Assembly (NCBI RefSeq): GCF_900167055.1
Contig: NZ_FUXP01000001.1
Location: forward strand, 496,001 to 560,000
Source of the DNA: Lysobacter spongiicola DSM 21749
GTDB lineage: Bacteria; Pseudomonadota; Gammaproteobacteria; Xanthomonadales; Xanthomonadaceae
Reading direction: 5' to 3'
DNA: 64,000 nt
Positions 8,418 through 15,467 of this stretch are shown one piece after another. A model generated the notes under the pieces. It did no database searches. It had not been told where the DNA came from and worked only from the letters and a program-made list of their open reading frames with translations. The translations under genes were made by a program, and so were the position numbers. Numbering within the stretch: the stretch's first letter is position 1; every line of letters starts with the position of its first letter.

Positions 8418-9401
8418 ATGACACTGACTGAACTCCGCTATCTCCTCGCCATCGTCGACGCCGACCTCAACATCAGCGCGGCTGCGCAACGCGTCCACGG
8501 CACCCAACCCAGTCTTTCGCGCAGCTTGAAGCAACTGGAAGACGAACTGGGCTTCCAGGTCTTCACCCGTCACGGGCGCAGCCTGGCCGAGATCACGCCG
8601 GCAGGCCGGGAAGTCATCGAGATCGCACGGCGCATCGTCGCCGATGCCGCAAGCCTGCGTACCTATGCGGCCAACCAGCGGGGAGACACGTCCGGCGAGT
8701 TGGCCCTTGCCACCGCTCGCACTTACGCCCGGCACGTACTGCCGCCCCTGCTTTCCATCCTGGTGGACCACTACCCGAACCTGGACGTGCAGATCCAGGG
8801 CCTGGGCGAAGGCGAGGTGTTCGAGCGCCTGTCCCACAACGACGTCGACATCGCCCTGGTCAGCACCGCCGGCGATCGCATGCCCGAGGGCATCGCGATC
8901 CCGCTGTTCACCTGGCGGCGGGTGGTGCTGGTGGAACGCTCCCACCCGCTGGCCAGTCTTGGACGTGCCCCCACTCTGGCCGAACTGGGCCGATACCCGC
9001 TGGTGACCTACGACGCCTCGCGCCGCCCCGAATCCACGCTGCGCCTGGCGATGGGCCAGGTCGGCATGGAGCCGCGATTCGCCTGTTCCGCGCAGGACGC
9101 GGACCTGATCAAGGTCTACGTGCGTGCCGGACTCGGTGTCGGGCTGGTGGCGGAACTGGCGATAGAAGCCAAGGACCACGACGACTTCTGCGTACTGCCC
9201 GCCGACCCTGCCCTGCCCGCCTGTATCTCTTGGGCCCTGCTCCCGTCCGGTCGGGTCGCGCGGGACTACACCCTCGACCTGATCCGCCTGCTGGCCCCCC
9301 AGCTCGATACCCGCGACATCCGCCGGGTACTGGAAGGGTCATCGGTCGCGGAATGGCCGATGCCGCGCGAGTGGGCCCGCCCCGGCGCGCTGGCGGCCTG
9401 A
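8418..9401 (+). CDS. LysR-family regulator, CysB/Cbl-like
   Basis: DNA-binding regulator of 327 aa. The N-terminal winged helix-turn-helix (about 1-60; LNISAAAQRVHGTQPSLSRS) is followed by a periplasmic-binding-protein-like effector domain (about 93-300). Several stretches resemble CysB, including the first residues, LEDELG..VFTR.G, TPAGREVI and the DADLIKVYVRAGLGVGLVA block, which in CysB lies near the ligand and oligomer region. CysB-type proteins control cysteine and sulfur assimilation with acetylserine-type inducers; the exact regulon here is inferred. Good ribosome-binding site (AAGGAAG). Confidence 0.85.
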   Translation: MTLTELRYLLAIVDADLNISAAAQRVHGTQPSLSRSLKQLEDELGFQVFTRHGRSLAEITPAGREVIEIARRIVADAASLRTYAANQRGDTSGELALATARTYARHVLPPLLSILVDHYPNLDVQIQGLGEGEVFERLSHNDVDIALVSTAGDRMPEGIAIPLFTWRRVVLVERSHPLASLGRAPTLAELGRYPLVTYDASRRPESTLRLAMGQVGMEPRFACSAQDADLIKVYVRAGLGVGLVAELAIEAKDHDDFCVLPADPALPACISWALLPSGRVARDYTLDLIRLLAPQLDTRDIRRVLEGSSVAEWPMPREWARPGALAA

Positions 9402-9472
9402 AACCGAAAGCCCGCTGGCAAGGTGCCGCTGGCAGGCGCGCAGCCCCGACCGGCGGCCACCGCCCTTCAGCA

Positions 9473-9859
9473 TCAACCTGGGAAGTCTCCCGCGAGATAG
9501 AACCAGCGTCCGTCGACGCGCTCGAACCGACTCAGCTCGTGCAGCCGTTCCGCCGACGCGCCGCCGACTTTGTAGCGGGCGACGAATTCCACCACTGCAG
9601 TGCCGTCACCAGCGTCGGTATGGCGCTTCACGTCCAGCCCGAGCCAGCGCAGGCCGGGGGTGTCATCCAGCGCCAGCGCGTCCGGGCGGGTATCGGGATG
9701 CCAAGTGGCCAGCAGGTAGTCGCCCAGCCCGAGTACGTAGGCGCTGTACCGCGAACGCATCAGCGCTTCGGCGCTGGAAGCCACTGCACAGTCGTCGTGC
9801 AACGGCTTGCAACAACTGGCGTACGTGGCGGAGGGATTGCAGGGGCAGGAACGCGACAT
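9473..9859 (-). CDS. ychJ: YchJ-family protein (UPF0225, SEC-C zinc motif)
   Basis: 128-aa protein with an N-terminal CPCNPSATYASCCKPLH motif, a cysteine-rich SEC-C-like zinc-binding site, followed by the NTF2-like YchJ domain (LMRSRYSAY, ERVDGRWFYL). Biochemical function is not established for the family. The start is the ATG giving MSRSCPC, which matches the short N-terminus of relatives; a longer frame upstream runs through a tRNA and is not real. It lies downstream of the tRNA-Leu terminator on the same strand. Confidence 0.85.
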   Translation of the reverse strand: MSRSCPCNPSATYASCCKPLHDDCAVASSAEALMRSRYSAYVLGLGDYLLATWHPDTRPDALALDDTPGLRWLGLDVKRHTDAGDGTAVVEFVARYKVGGASAERLHELSRFERVDGRWFYLAGDFPG

Positions 9860-9962
9860 TGGCAGCAGGCGAGACTTTCGCGCGGAACAGGGTGAGGAGG
9901 TCAGACTCGATCTTGTACCGGCCTTCGGCGGAGAGGCCGCACGAGAACGGAGAAGCCGCAAC

Positions 9963-9984
9963 AAAAAACCCCGCCGTGGCGGGG
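9963..9984 (-). terminator. Terminator of tRNA-Leu(CAA)
   Basis: The hairpin CCCCGCC-GT-GGCGGGG is followed on the minus strand by six T. It lies 38 nt beyond the tRNA 3' end and separates the tRNA from ychJ. Confidence 0.85.
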
Positions 9985-10021
9985 ATTTGATACGCACTGC
10001 GGGTTCCCGCGTACGGATACC

Positions 10022-10108
10022 TGGTGCCGAAGGTGGGACTCGAACCCACACGCTTTTAAGGGCGGCGGATTTTGAGTCCGCTGCGTCTACCGATTCCGCC
10101 ACTTCGGC
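10022..10108 (-). tRNA. tRNA-Leu (anticodon CAA)
   Basis: 87-nt class II tRNA with the 3' CCA encoded. The acceptor stem GCCGAAG pairs with CTTCGGC. The anticodon loop CTCAAAA between GCGGA and TCCGC gives anticodon CAA, which reads UUG. The long variable arm and TTCGAGTCC T-loop are present. Confidence 0.97.
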
Positions 10109-10118
10109 GCGGGGGCGC

Positions 10119-10124
10119 AGTATA
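10119..10124 (-). promoter_or_regulatory. Candidate -10 box of tRNA-Leu(CAA)
   Basis: TATACT on the minus strand ends 10 nt upstream of the mature tRNA 5' end, a near-consensus -10 at the right distance. No clear -35 was identified. Confidence 0.5.
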
Positions 10125-10141
10125 GCGAACATCCGCTCGGC

Positions 10142-10147
10142 TAGGAT
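10142..10147 (+). promoter_or_regulatory. Candidate -10 box of the NRDE gene
   Basis: TAGGAT ends exactly 6 nt before the ATG at 10154 and no Shine-Dalgarno sequence is present, so the mRNA may start at the AUG. The geometry matches that at cdo. Confidence 0.35.
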
Positions 10148-10153
10148 GGCTCC

Positions 10154-10981
10154 ATGTGCCTCATTGCGGTCGCCTGGGAACACCACCCCCGCTACCGGCT
10201 GGCGTTGATTGCCAACCGCGACGAGCTGCACGCGCGTCCGGCGGCAGCTGCCGGACCGGACCCGCAACAGCCTGAGCTCTATGGCGGCCGCGACCTGCAG
10301 ATGGGCGGCAGCTGGCTGATGGCATCCCGCCGCGGCCGGCTGGCGGCGGTGACCAACGTGCGCGTAGGCTTGGCGGGCGCGCCGCGTCCGAAGTCGCGTG
10401 GTGACCTGGTCCGCGGGTTCGCGGGTGCATCTGGCCCGGCGCCGGCGACGCTGGATCCGCTCCGCAGGGAGTCGGGACAGTACGCGCCGTTCAACCTGCT
10501 CGGATGGGACGGCGACTCGTTGACGTTCGCCAGCAACCACCCGGATTACCGCACGCAGATGTTGAGGCGCGGCATCCATGCCATGTCGAACGGAGCGCTC
10601 GATGCGCCGTGGCCGAAGAGCAACCGTGCAACGCAGGCGTTGTCGGCCTGGCTGCAGGCCGCCGGTGGAGATGCAGCGGCCGCAGACGTCGCGCCCCTGC
10701 TGGACGCACTGGCCGATGACGAGCCTGCACCGGACGCGGCGCTCCCGGACACCGGTATCGGACTTGAGCTGGAGCGCCGGCTTTCGCCGCCATTCGTCCG
10801 CGACCCCCGATACGGAACGCGCTGCAGCACCGTCGTGCTGGTGGAAGAAACCGGTATGCGCTTCGTCGAGCGGCGCTTCGGACCCGACGGCATGCCGCTC
10901 GGGGAGAGCGACGAATGGCTGGAGTGGCTTACCGGCCCGGCAACAACGGCGTCGGCCACGGCCACCAGCCGCGCCCCGTGA
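10154..10981 (+). CDS. NRDE-family (TANGO2-like) protein
   Basis: 275-aa protein of the NRDE family (formerly DUF833). It begins MCLIAVAW, with Cys2 where Ntn-hydrolase-like members would expose an N-terminal nucleophile, and carries the naming motif ANRDE at about residues 19-23 plus GGSWLMASRRGRLAAVTNVR. The cellular role is not settled; relatives are linked to heme or lipid handling in eukaryotes. The 3' end overlaps the convergent downstream gene by 53 bp. Confidence 0.85.
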   Translation: MCLIAVAWEHHPRYRLALIANRDELHARPAAAAGPDPQQPELYGGRDLQMGGSWLMASRRGRLAAVTNVRVGLAGAPRPKSRGDLVRGFAGASGPAPATLDPLRRESGQYAPFNLLGWDGDSLTFASNHPDYRTQMLRRGIHAMSNGALDAPWPKSNRATQALSAWLQAAGGDAAAADVAPLLDALADDEPAPDAALPDTGIGLELERRLSPPFVRDPRYGTRCSTVVLVEETGMRFVERRFGPDGMPLGESDEWLEWLTGPATTASATATSRAP

Positions 10982-11402
10982 GCGCATAGCGGTCGGCTGC
11001 CCGCTCGAAGCGGTTGCGCACGCCGATGCCACCGCATACCAGATAGACCGGCAGGAACAGCGGCCCGAGCACCATGTACTGGTAGACGTGGGCACGTTCG
11101 TGGTCGGCCAGCAGTACGGGCGATTCGATGCAGCGGCCGGCGCGGTGGGCATAGGTGTGGCATTCGCAATCCAGGCTGGCACCGGTATGCAGGATCACGT
11201 TACCGAAGGTGATCGCACCGCCGGGGCCCCACGGCCAGTGCTCGAATGCAATGGCCAGATCGCGCCCGCGCCACTCCGGCCGAGCGCCGAAAGGCATGCC
11301 CGCCAGTCCGCCCACCAGGCCGATGGCGCTGTTGGGCAGCGTCCAGCAGACGCCCAGCCAGCGCAGCAGCTGCAGGCCCCATGAACCACGTTCAGGGTGC
11401 AT
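10929..11402 (-). CDS. Small membrane protein with gluzincin-like HExxH and ExxxD motifs
   Basis: 157-aa protein of unknown function. It has an N-terminal hydrophobic stretch (about 10-35), then HERAH at 101-105, a hydrophobic segment (VLGPLFLPVYLVCGG, 111-125) and FERAADRYAL at 132-141. HExxH with a downstream ExxxD about 30 residues on is the zinc-binding layout of M48/M56-type gluzincins, but the protein is much smaller than those, so peptidase activity is only a suggestion. The start is the ATG at 11402, overlapping the upstream M15 gene by 11 nt, which implies coupled translation. Confidence 0.75.
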   Translation of the reverse strand: MHPERGSWGLQLLRWLGVCWTLPNSAIGLVGGLAGMPFGARPEWRGRDLAIAFEHWPWGPGGAITFGNVILHTGASLDCECHTYAHRAGRCIESPVLLADHERAHVYQYMVLGPLFLPVYLVCGGIGVRNRFERAADRYALTGRGWWPWPTPLLPGR

Positions 11403-12021
11403 CGACCGCCTCCACTGCCGGTGCATAGGCGACGCCGGCTTCGAAGCGGGCACGCAGCTCCGCCACCCCGAGTCCGGTCTCCAGGTGGAAGTGCGGCCGG
11501 TCGACGAATCGCGGATTGTGGCCGCCCCACTCCAGCCCCTCGACCAGACCGGCCTCCGCCGCACGCTCGTACGGCTCCGGCACCGTCAGGTAGCTGCCAT
11601 CCGGCCCGAACACCCCGATATCCCAGGCGAGGCCGAAGTTGTGCAGGCTCTGCCCGCCCCGTGCGTTGGTCACGACGGGCCCGGCATTCCCGTACCGACC
11701 CCGGCGGAACAGACGGTTCTGTTCTTCATAACTGCGGGCCCCGGAAATGATGCGGGCGATGATGCCGGCATCGAGGACCCGGGCAAGGAAACCGCGCGCC
11801 TTCGCCTGCGCCGTCAGCAGCAGGGTCGAGATCTGGGCTTCGCTGCGCAGGTCGAACGTCCTGTGTCGCTCGCGGATCTGGAGACTCAAGGCCTGGAACC
11901 GGGTGGCGCCCGCCTCGGTGACGGGTCCCCATATGCCGTCCAGTGCGGCGCCGTAGAGACCCTGCGCCTTGAGCAGGCGTTGCAGGAACAGCACGTCGTC
12001 GGTGAACAGGCGCAGGCTCAT
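11392..12021 (-). CDS. M15-family D-Ala-D-Ala/L-Ala-D-Glu peptidase-like protein
   Basis: Likely peptidoglycan peptidase of 209 aa. The N-terminal half resembles a peptidoglycan-binding repeat (LQRLLKAQGLYGAALDGIWG). The C-terminal half carries M15 zinc motifs: SGARSYEEQNRLF, SLHNFGLAWDIGVF (His and Asp ligands) and RPHFHLE (final His). No signal peptide is visible, so it resembles endolysin-type enzymes that need another exit route. It lies between the PspC gene (16-nt gap) and the HERAH gene (11-nt overlap), on one transcript. Confidence 0.85.
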   Translation of the reverse strand: MSLRLFTDDVLFLQRLLKAQGLYGAALDGIWGPVTEAGATRFQALSLQIRERHRTFDLRSEAQISTLLLTAQAKARGFLARVLDAGIIARIISGARSYEEQNRLFRRGRYGNAGPVVTNARGGQSLHNFGLAWDIGVFGPDGSYLTVPEPYERAAEAGLVEGLEWGGHNPRFVDRPHFHLETGLGVAELRARFEAGVAYAPAVEAVDAP

Positions 12022-12037
12022 CCCGCTGCCGGATGGG

Positions 12038-12247
12038 TCAGGCCGCGTCGGCTTCGTCGGGCATCAGCAGCCAGAGGATCAGGTACACCAGGATGCCCGG
12101 GAAAGCGGCGGAGGCGATCGAGACGATCACGAAGATCACCCGCAGCAACGTGGAGCTCCAGCCGAATCGCCGGGCGATGCCGCCCATGACCCCGGCAAGC
12201 ATGCGGTCATGGCGGGAGCGGACAAAAGGGCGTGAGGAAGAGGCCAT
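12038..12247 (-). CDS. PspC-domain envelope stress protein
   Basis: 69-aa stand-alone PspC domain: RSRHDRMLAGVMGGIARRFGW followed by a transmembrane hairpin (about 33-61) and a short acidic tail (PDEADAA). PspC domains sense or stabilise the inner membrane in the phage-shock response. It appears to be the first gene of a three-gene unit with the M15 peptidase and the HERAH protein. Confidence 0.88.
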   Translation of the reverse strand: MASSSRPFVRSRHDRMLAGVMGGIARRFGWSSTLLRVIFVIVSIASAAFPGILVYLILWLLMPDEADAA

Positions 12248-12311
12248 CGTCGGAAGCTGTATGGGGGGTTGGAACGAGTCTATCGGGCCGGCGTGACGGC
12301 TGCGTCGGAGC

Positions 12312-13403
12312 TCAGCCGGAGCGTTCGGCCAACCACTGGTGGATGGCGGGCGGCACTTCGCGCTGGGCCCGGCCGGAGACATAGATGCCGATGTGCCCCC
12401 CGCGGAAGGACAGCTCACTGTAGTCATCGCTGCCCACCAGCCCGCCCAGTGCACGCGATGAATCCGGTGGCACCAGGTGGTCCTGCTCGGCGAACACGTT
12501 GAGCACCGGCACCTTGATCTGTTCCAGGTCCACCGGCCGGCCACCGATCTCGATGCCACCGTTGACGAAGCCGTTGGCCTGATAGAACTGCTTGGTGAAC
12601 TGGCGGAAGGCCTCCCCGGCCTGCGCGGGGGAATCGAAGATCCATTTCTCCATGCGCAGGAAATCTTCCAGCGCGCGCTTGTCGTCGAGGATGTCGACCA
12701 GCCCGACATACTTCTGTACGAACAGCCGCCACGGCTTCAGCGTCAGGTAGGTGAAGTTCATCATGTCCGCCGGGACGTTGCCGAGGGTGTCGACGAAGAC
12801 ATCCACGTCCAGGTTGCGCACCCAGTTCGACAGCATGTTGTCCGGCGTATGGAAGTCCACCGGCGTGACCATGGTGACCAGGTTGCGCACCTTCCGCGGG
12901 TTCAGCGCGGTGTAGCACAGCGAGAACGCGCCACCCTGGCAGATGCCCAGCAGGTTGATCGCTTCGAGCCGATGGGCCCGGCGCACGTGGTCGACCGCAC
13001 CGCCAAGGTAGCGCTGGATGTAGTCGTCGAGCTCGAGGTAGCGGTCGGACCGGTCCGGATAGCCCCAGTCCAGGATGTACACGTCCTCCCCTTTTTCCAG
13101 CAGCCCGCGCACGATCGACTTGTCGGCCTGCAGGTCCACCATGTACGGCCGGTTCACCAGCGCGTAGGCGATCAGCAGGGGCACCTTCGAGGTGGGAGGG
13201 CGATCGCCCCGGTACCGGTACAGCACAACCTTGCCGTCGCGCCAGACCTCTTCCTTGTCGGTCACGCCGTAGTCGGTGTCCTCGACCTGTCGCAGGGTGT
13301 CCAGCCCGGCGCGCAGGCGCGACTGCACCTGCATCGCCTCGTGGGCCAGCGCGTCGGGGGTGATGTTCAATGGGCCGTTGCCGAAGGCCTTGGAACTGTC
13401 CAT
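12312..13403 (-). CDS. phaC: Class III poly(R)-hydroxyalkanoate synthase subunit PhaC
   Basis: Catalytic subunit polymerising hydroxyacyl-CoA into PHA granules. At 363 aa it has class III length. The lipase-like box GICQGG gives nucleophile Cys155, with Asp308 (EQDHLVPP) and His337 (RGGHIGIY) completing the triad. It follows phaE with only 2 nt between stop and start, and the two subunits form the active complex. No thiolase or reductase gene lies nearby. Confidence 0.95.
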   Translation of the reverse strand: MDSSKAFGNGPLNITPDALAHEAMQVQSRLRAGLDTLRQVEDTDYGVTDKEEVWRDGKVVLYRYRGDRPPTSKVPLLIAYALVNRPYMVDLQADKSIVRGLLEKGEDVYILDWGYPDRSDRYLELDDYIQRYLGGAVDHVRRAHRLEAINLLGICQGGAFSLCYTALNPRKVRNLVTMVTPVDFHTPDNMLSNWVRNLDVDVFVDTLGNVPADMMNFTYLTLKPWRLFVQKYVGLVDILDDKRALEDFLRMEKWIFDSPAQAGEAFRQFTKQFYQANGFVNGGIEIGGRPVDLEQIKVPVLNVFAEQDHLVPPDSSRALGGLVGSDDYSELSFRGGHIGIYVSGRAQREVPPAIHQWLAERSG

Positions 13404-13405
13404 GG

Positions 13406-14596
13406 TCAGCGCCTCGATGTCTTCTTGGCTGTCTTCTTGGCCGCCGGTTTGTCCGCCTTCGCGGCGGGCTTCTTGGCGGTGCTCTTGCTGGCGGCCTTCC
13501 TGGTGGTCTTCTTGCTGGCGCTCTTGCTGCTGGCCGCATTGCCGGTGCGCTTCGCGCTGGGGGCCTTTTCCGCTGCGGGTGTGTTCGCTGAGTCGCCCCC
13601 CTTTTCCAGCAGGTCCCGCAGGCGCCTGACCTCGCGCTCGAGCAGGGTGATCTTGCGATGTGCGGCGTCGACCTCGGTCCGCGTGGGCACGCCCATCGCC
13701 TCACCCGCCTGCTCCACTTCGCGCTGCACTGCCGCGCGCAAGCGCATCTGCGAATTCACCATCGCGCCGTAGACGTCACTGAAGCGCGGCGAAAGTGCGA
13801 TGTCGGCGTAGGCCTCCTCCGCGGCGTCGATCCACAGGTCGAACAGTGCCCGCGCCGACTCGAGCTGCCGTCCCGGTTCGCTGCGCTCTTCCAGTTTGCG
13901 TTCGAAGCGCTTGAAGGCGTCCTGCACCGCCTCGGACATCAGTGCCTGGTAGGCCTGCGACTGTTGCTGGTAATCCTGCTGGGCCCGCGCAAGCTGCTGC
14001 CAGCGTTCCTGGTGCTCGCGGGTGAAGCCGAATGCCGGCATGCCCATCCATGCCCGGGCGTCGCCGGTGAGCTGTTCGAGGAAGGGAGACACCTCTTCCA
14101 TCCAGCGCTCGAACCCCTGCTGCCCCGGCCCCTGCATGCCGCGCAGCACCTCGGCGAACGGATTGCCACCCGCGCCGGACAGCGACTGCTTCCAGGCATC
14201 GGCGATATCGGCCGCGCTGGCCTGCTCACCGGCAAACCGGGCTGCCAGTTGCTGCATCTGGCCGTACCAGCCGCGGGCCTGCGTGTTGAAGCGGTCGACC
14301 ACGTCGTTGACCGGTGCGCCGCCGCGGGCGAGTTGCGACCACCAGCCCATCGCCTCGTCCCAGCCGGGCATGCCACCCGCGCCTGCCGCCTGGCCCGGGG
14401 CGCCGGGGAACCCGAAGTTGTTGAAACCCTGGCCATTGAAGCCTGGGACGAAGTTGCCTCCGCCCTGCCCGCCCATGCCGGGGAAGCCGGCCGAAGGCGC
14501 GCCACCTGCGCGCAGCATCTCGCCCCAGCGGCTCCAGTACTGCCGCGCCAGTGCTTCGAAGTCGTCGCTACCGGAACCCGATCCGTGATTGGCCAT
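13406..14596 (-). CDS. phaE: Class III PHA synthase subunit PhaE with lysine-rich tail
   Basis: Non-catalytic partner of PhaC, 396 aa. The N-terminal region is rich in Gly and aromatic residues, followed by long helices (QERWQQLARAQQDYQQQSQA). The family's C-terminal region with a coiled coil (EVDAAHRKITLLEREVRRLR) ends near residue 335. The last 50 or so residues are a low-complexity Lys/Ala/Ser/Thr tail like histone H1 or phasin PhaF tails (KKTTRKAASKS, KKTAKKTSRR), which may bind DNA or the granule surface. GGAGGG lies before the ATG. Confidence 0.93.
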   Translation of the reverse strand: MANHGSGSGSDDFEALARQYWSRWGEMLRAGGAPSAGFPGMGGQGGGNFVPGFNGQGFNNFGFPGAPGQAAGAGGMPGWDEAMGWWSQLARGGAPVNDVVDRFNTQARGWYGQMQQLAARFAGEQASAADIADAWKQSLSGAGGNPFAEVLRGMQGPGQQGFERWMEEVSPFLEQLTGDARAWMGMPAFGFTREHQERWQQLARAQQDYQQQSQAYQALMSEAVQDAFKRFERKLEERSEPGRQLESARALFDLWIDAAEEAYADIALSPRFSDVYGAMVNSQMRLRAAVQREVEQAGEAMGVPTRTEVDAAHRKITLLEREVRRLRDLLEKGGDSANTPAAEKAPSAKRTGNAASSKSASKKTTRKAASKSTAKKPAAKADKPAAKKTAKKTSRR

Positions 14597-14619
14597 CGCA
14601 CCCTCCAGATGTTGCGCGG

Positions 14620-14625
14620 ATCATA
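14620..14625 (-). promoter_or_regulatory. Candidate -10 box for phaE-phaC
   Basis: TATGAT on the minus strand lies about 24 nt upstream of the phaE ATG in the 54-nt gap after pssA. The -35 would fall at the 3' end of pssA and is not obvious. Confidence 0.35.
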
Positions 14626-14650
14626 GCAACGCAGGTGTGGCAGGCAGGTC

Positions 14651-15268
14651 TCAGGGCTTGGGGATGCGCAGGGTCTTGCTCACCATCAGGGTGCCGGAGA
14701 GGGCGAACATCAACACCAGCGGGTGCAGTTGCCATGGCCCGATCTTGACCATGCCCAGCCAGATGTCCGGGCCGATCGCGCCCTGGCCCGCGGCAATCCA
14801 AAGCACCACCACCAGCGCCAGGCTGGTGGGGATGGGCGTGCCCTCGAAGAACTTCACCTTGCCCTCGTCGCCTGCCAGCTGTTCGGCGGTGACGTTGTAA
14901 CGCGCCAACCGGCTCACGCCGCAGCCGACGAAGTAGCTCAGCACCACCCAGTCCCAACCGCCCTGGAGCCCGCAGGCATACGCCAGCGCGGCCGGCGCCA
15001 CGCCGAAGGAGATCACGTCCGACAGCGAGTCCAGCTCCCGGCCCAGGGTGGAGGCCGACTTGCGCCAGCGCGCTACCCGCCCGTCGAGGGCGTCGAGCAC
15101 GAACGCCAGCGGGATCAGCGCCATGCCGATCATGAGGTCACGGACCCCGCCCTCCTGCAGGAAGCGCATCGCCGCGAAGATCGCCCCGGTGCCGCAGAAG
15201 GCATTGCCGAGCGTGAACCAGTCGGCGAGGTGGAACTCGCGGAGCATTGAGAAATGGCGACGCTGCAT
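14651..15268 (-). CDS. pssA: CDP-diacylglycerol-serine O-phosphatidyltransferase (CDP-alcohol family)
   Basis: Integral inner-membrane phospholipid synthase of 205 aa. The CDP-alcohol phosphatidyltransferase signature (D-G-x2-A-R-x8-G-x3-D-x3-D) is complete in the block from ALDGRVARW to LDSLSDVISFG, with the last Asp as catalytic base. Multiple membrane helices. Similarity to PssA suggests serine as acceptor, though the exact alcohol is inferred. The ATG at 15268 was chosen because GGGAG lies 7 nt upstream; an internal ATG at 15247 has no such site. Confidence 0.88.
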   Translation of the reverse strand: MQRRHFSMLREFHLADWFTLGNAFCGTGAIFAAMRFLQEGGVRDLMIGMALIPLAFVLDALDGRVARWRKSASTLGRELDSLSDVISFGVAPAALAYACGLQGGWDWVVLSYFVGCGVSRLARYNVTAEQLAGDEGKVKFFEGTPIPTSLALVVVLWIAAGQGAIGPDIWLGMVKIGPWQLHPLVLMFALSGTLMVSKTLRIPKP

Positions 15269-15353
15269 GCGGCGCTCCCGGTAGGTGTGGCCGCCAGACT
15301 GCCAAATACCGGGTGAAAGCTAAAGCACCGTTTTCGCGCACCGGTTGTATCGC

Positions 15354-15432
15354 TGTAGGAGCGGCTTCAGCCGCGATCATGGAACCGGCGTTGACGCGTG
15401 GTTGTCCGATCGCGGCTGAAGCCGCTCCTACA
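15354..15432. repeat. REP pair (type A), pssA-dinB divergent spacer
   Basis: Perfect inverted repeat with 25-nt arms starting TGTAGGAGCGGCTTCAGCCG, separated by 29 nt. Each arm contains an internal short palindrome (CGGCTTCAGCCG). It occupies most of the 199-nt spacer between two divergent genes and lies 35 nt before the dinB ATG. Confidence 0.92.
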
Positions 15433-15467
15433 ACGCATATTTGGACCGGAGGCGCGACAATGTCGCG

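Noticed and set aside
15441-15467. TTG start extending dinB by nine residues
   Set aside because: Possible, but the added residues are not like family N-termini and the ATG at 15468 gives the usual length.
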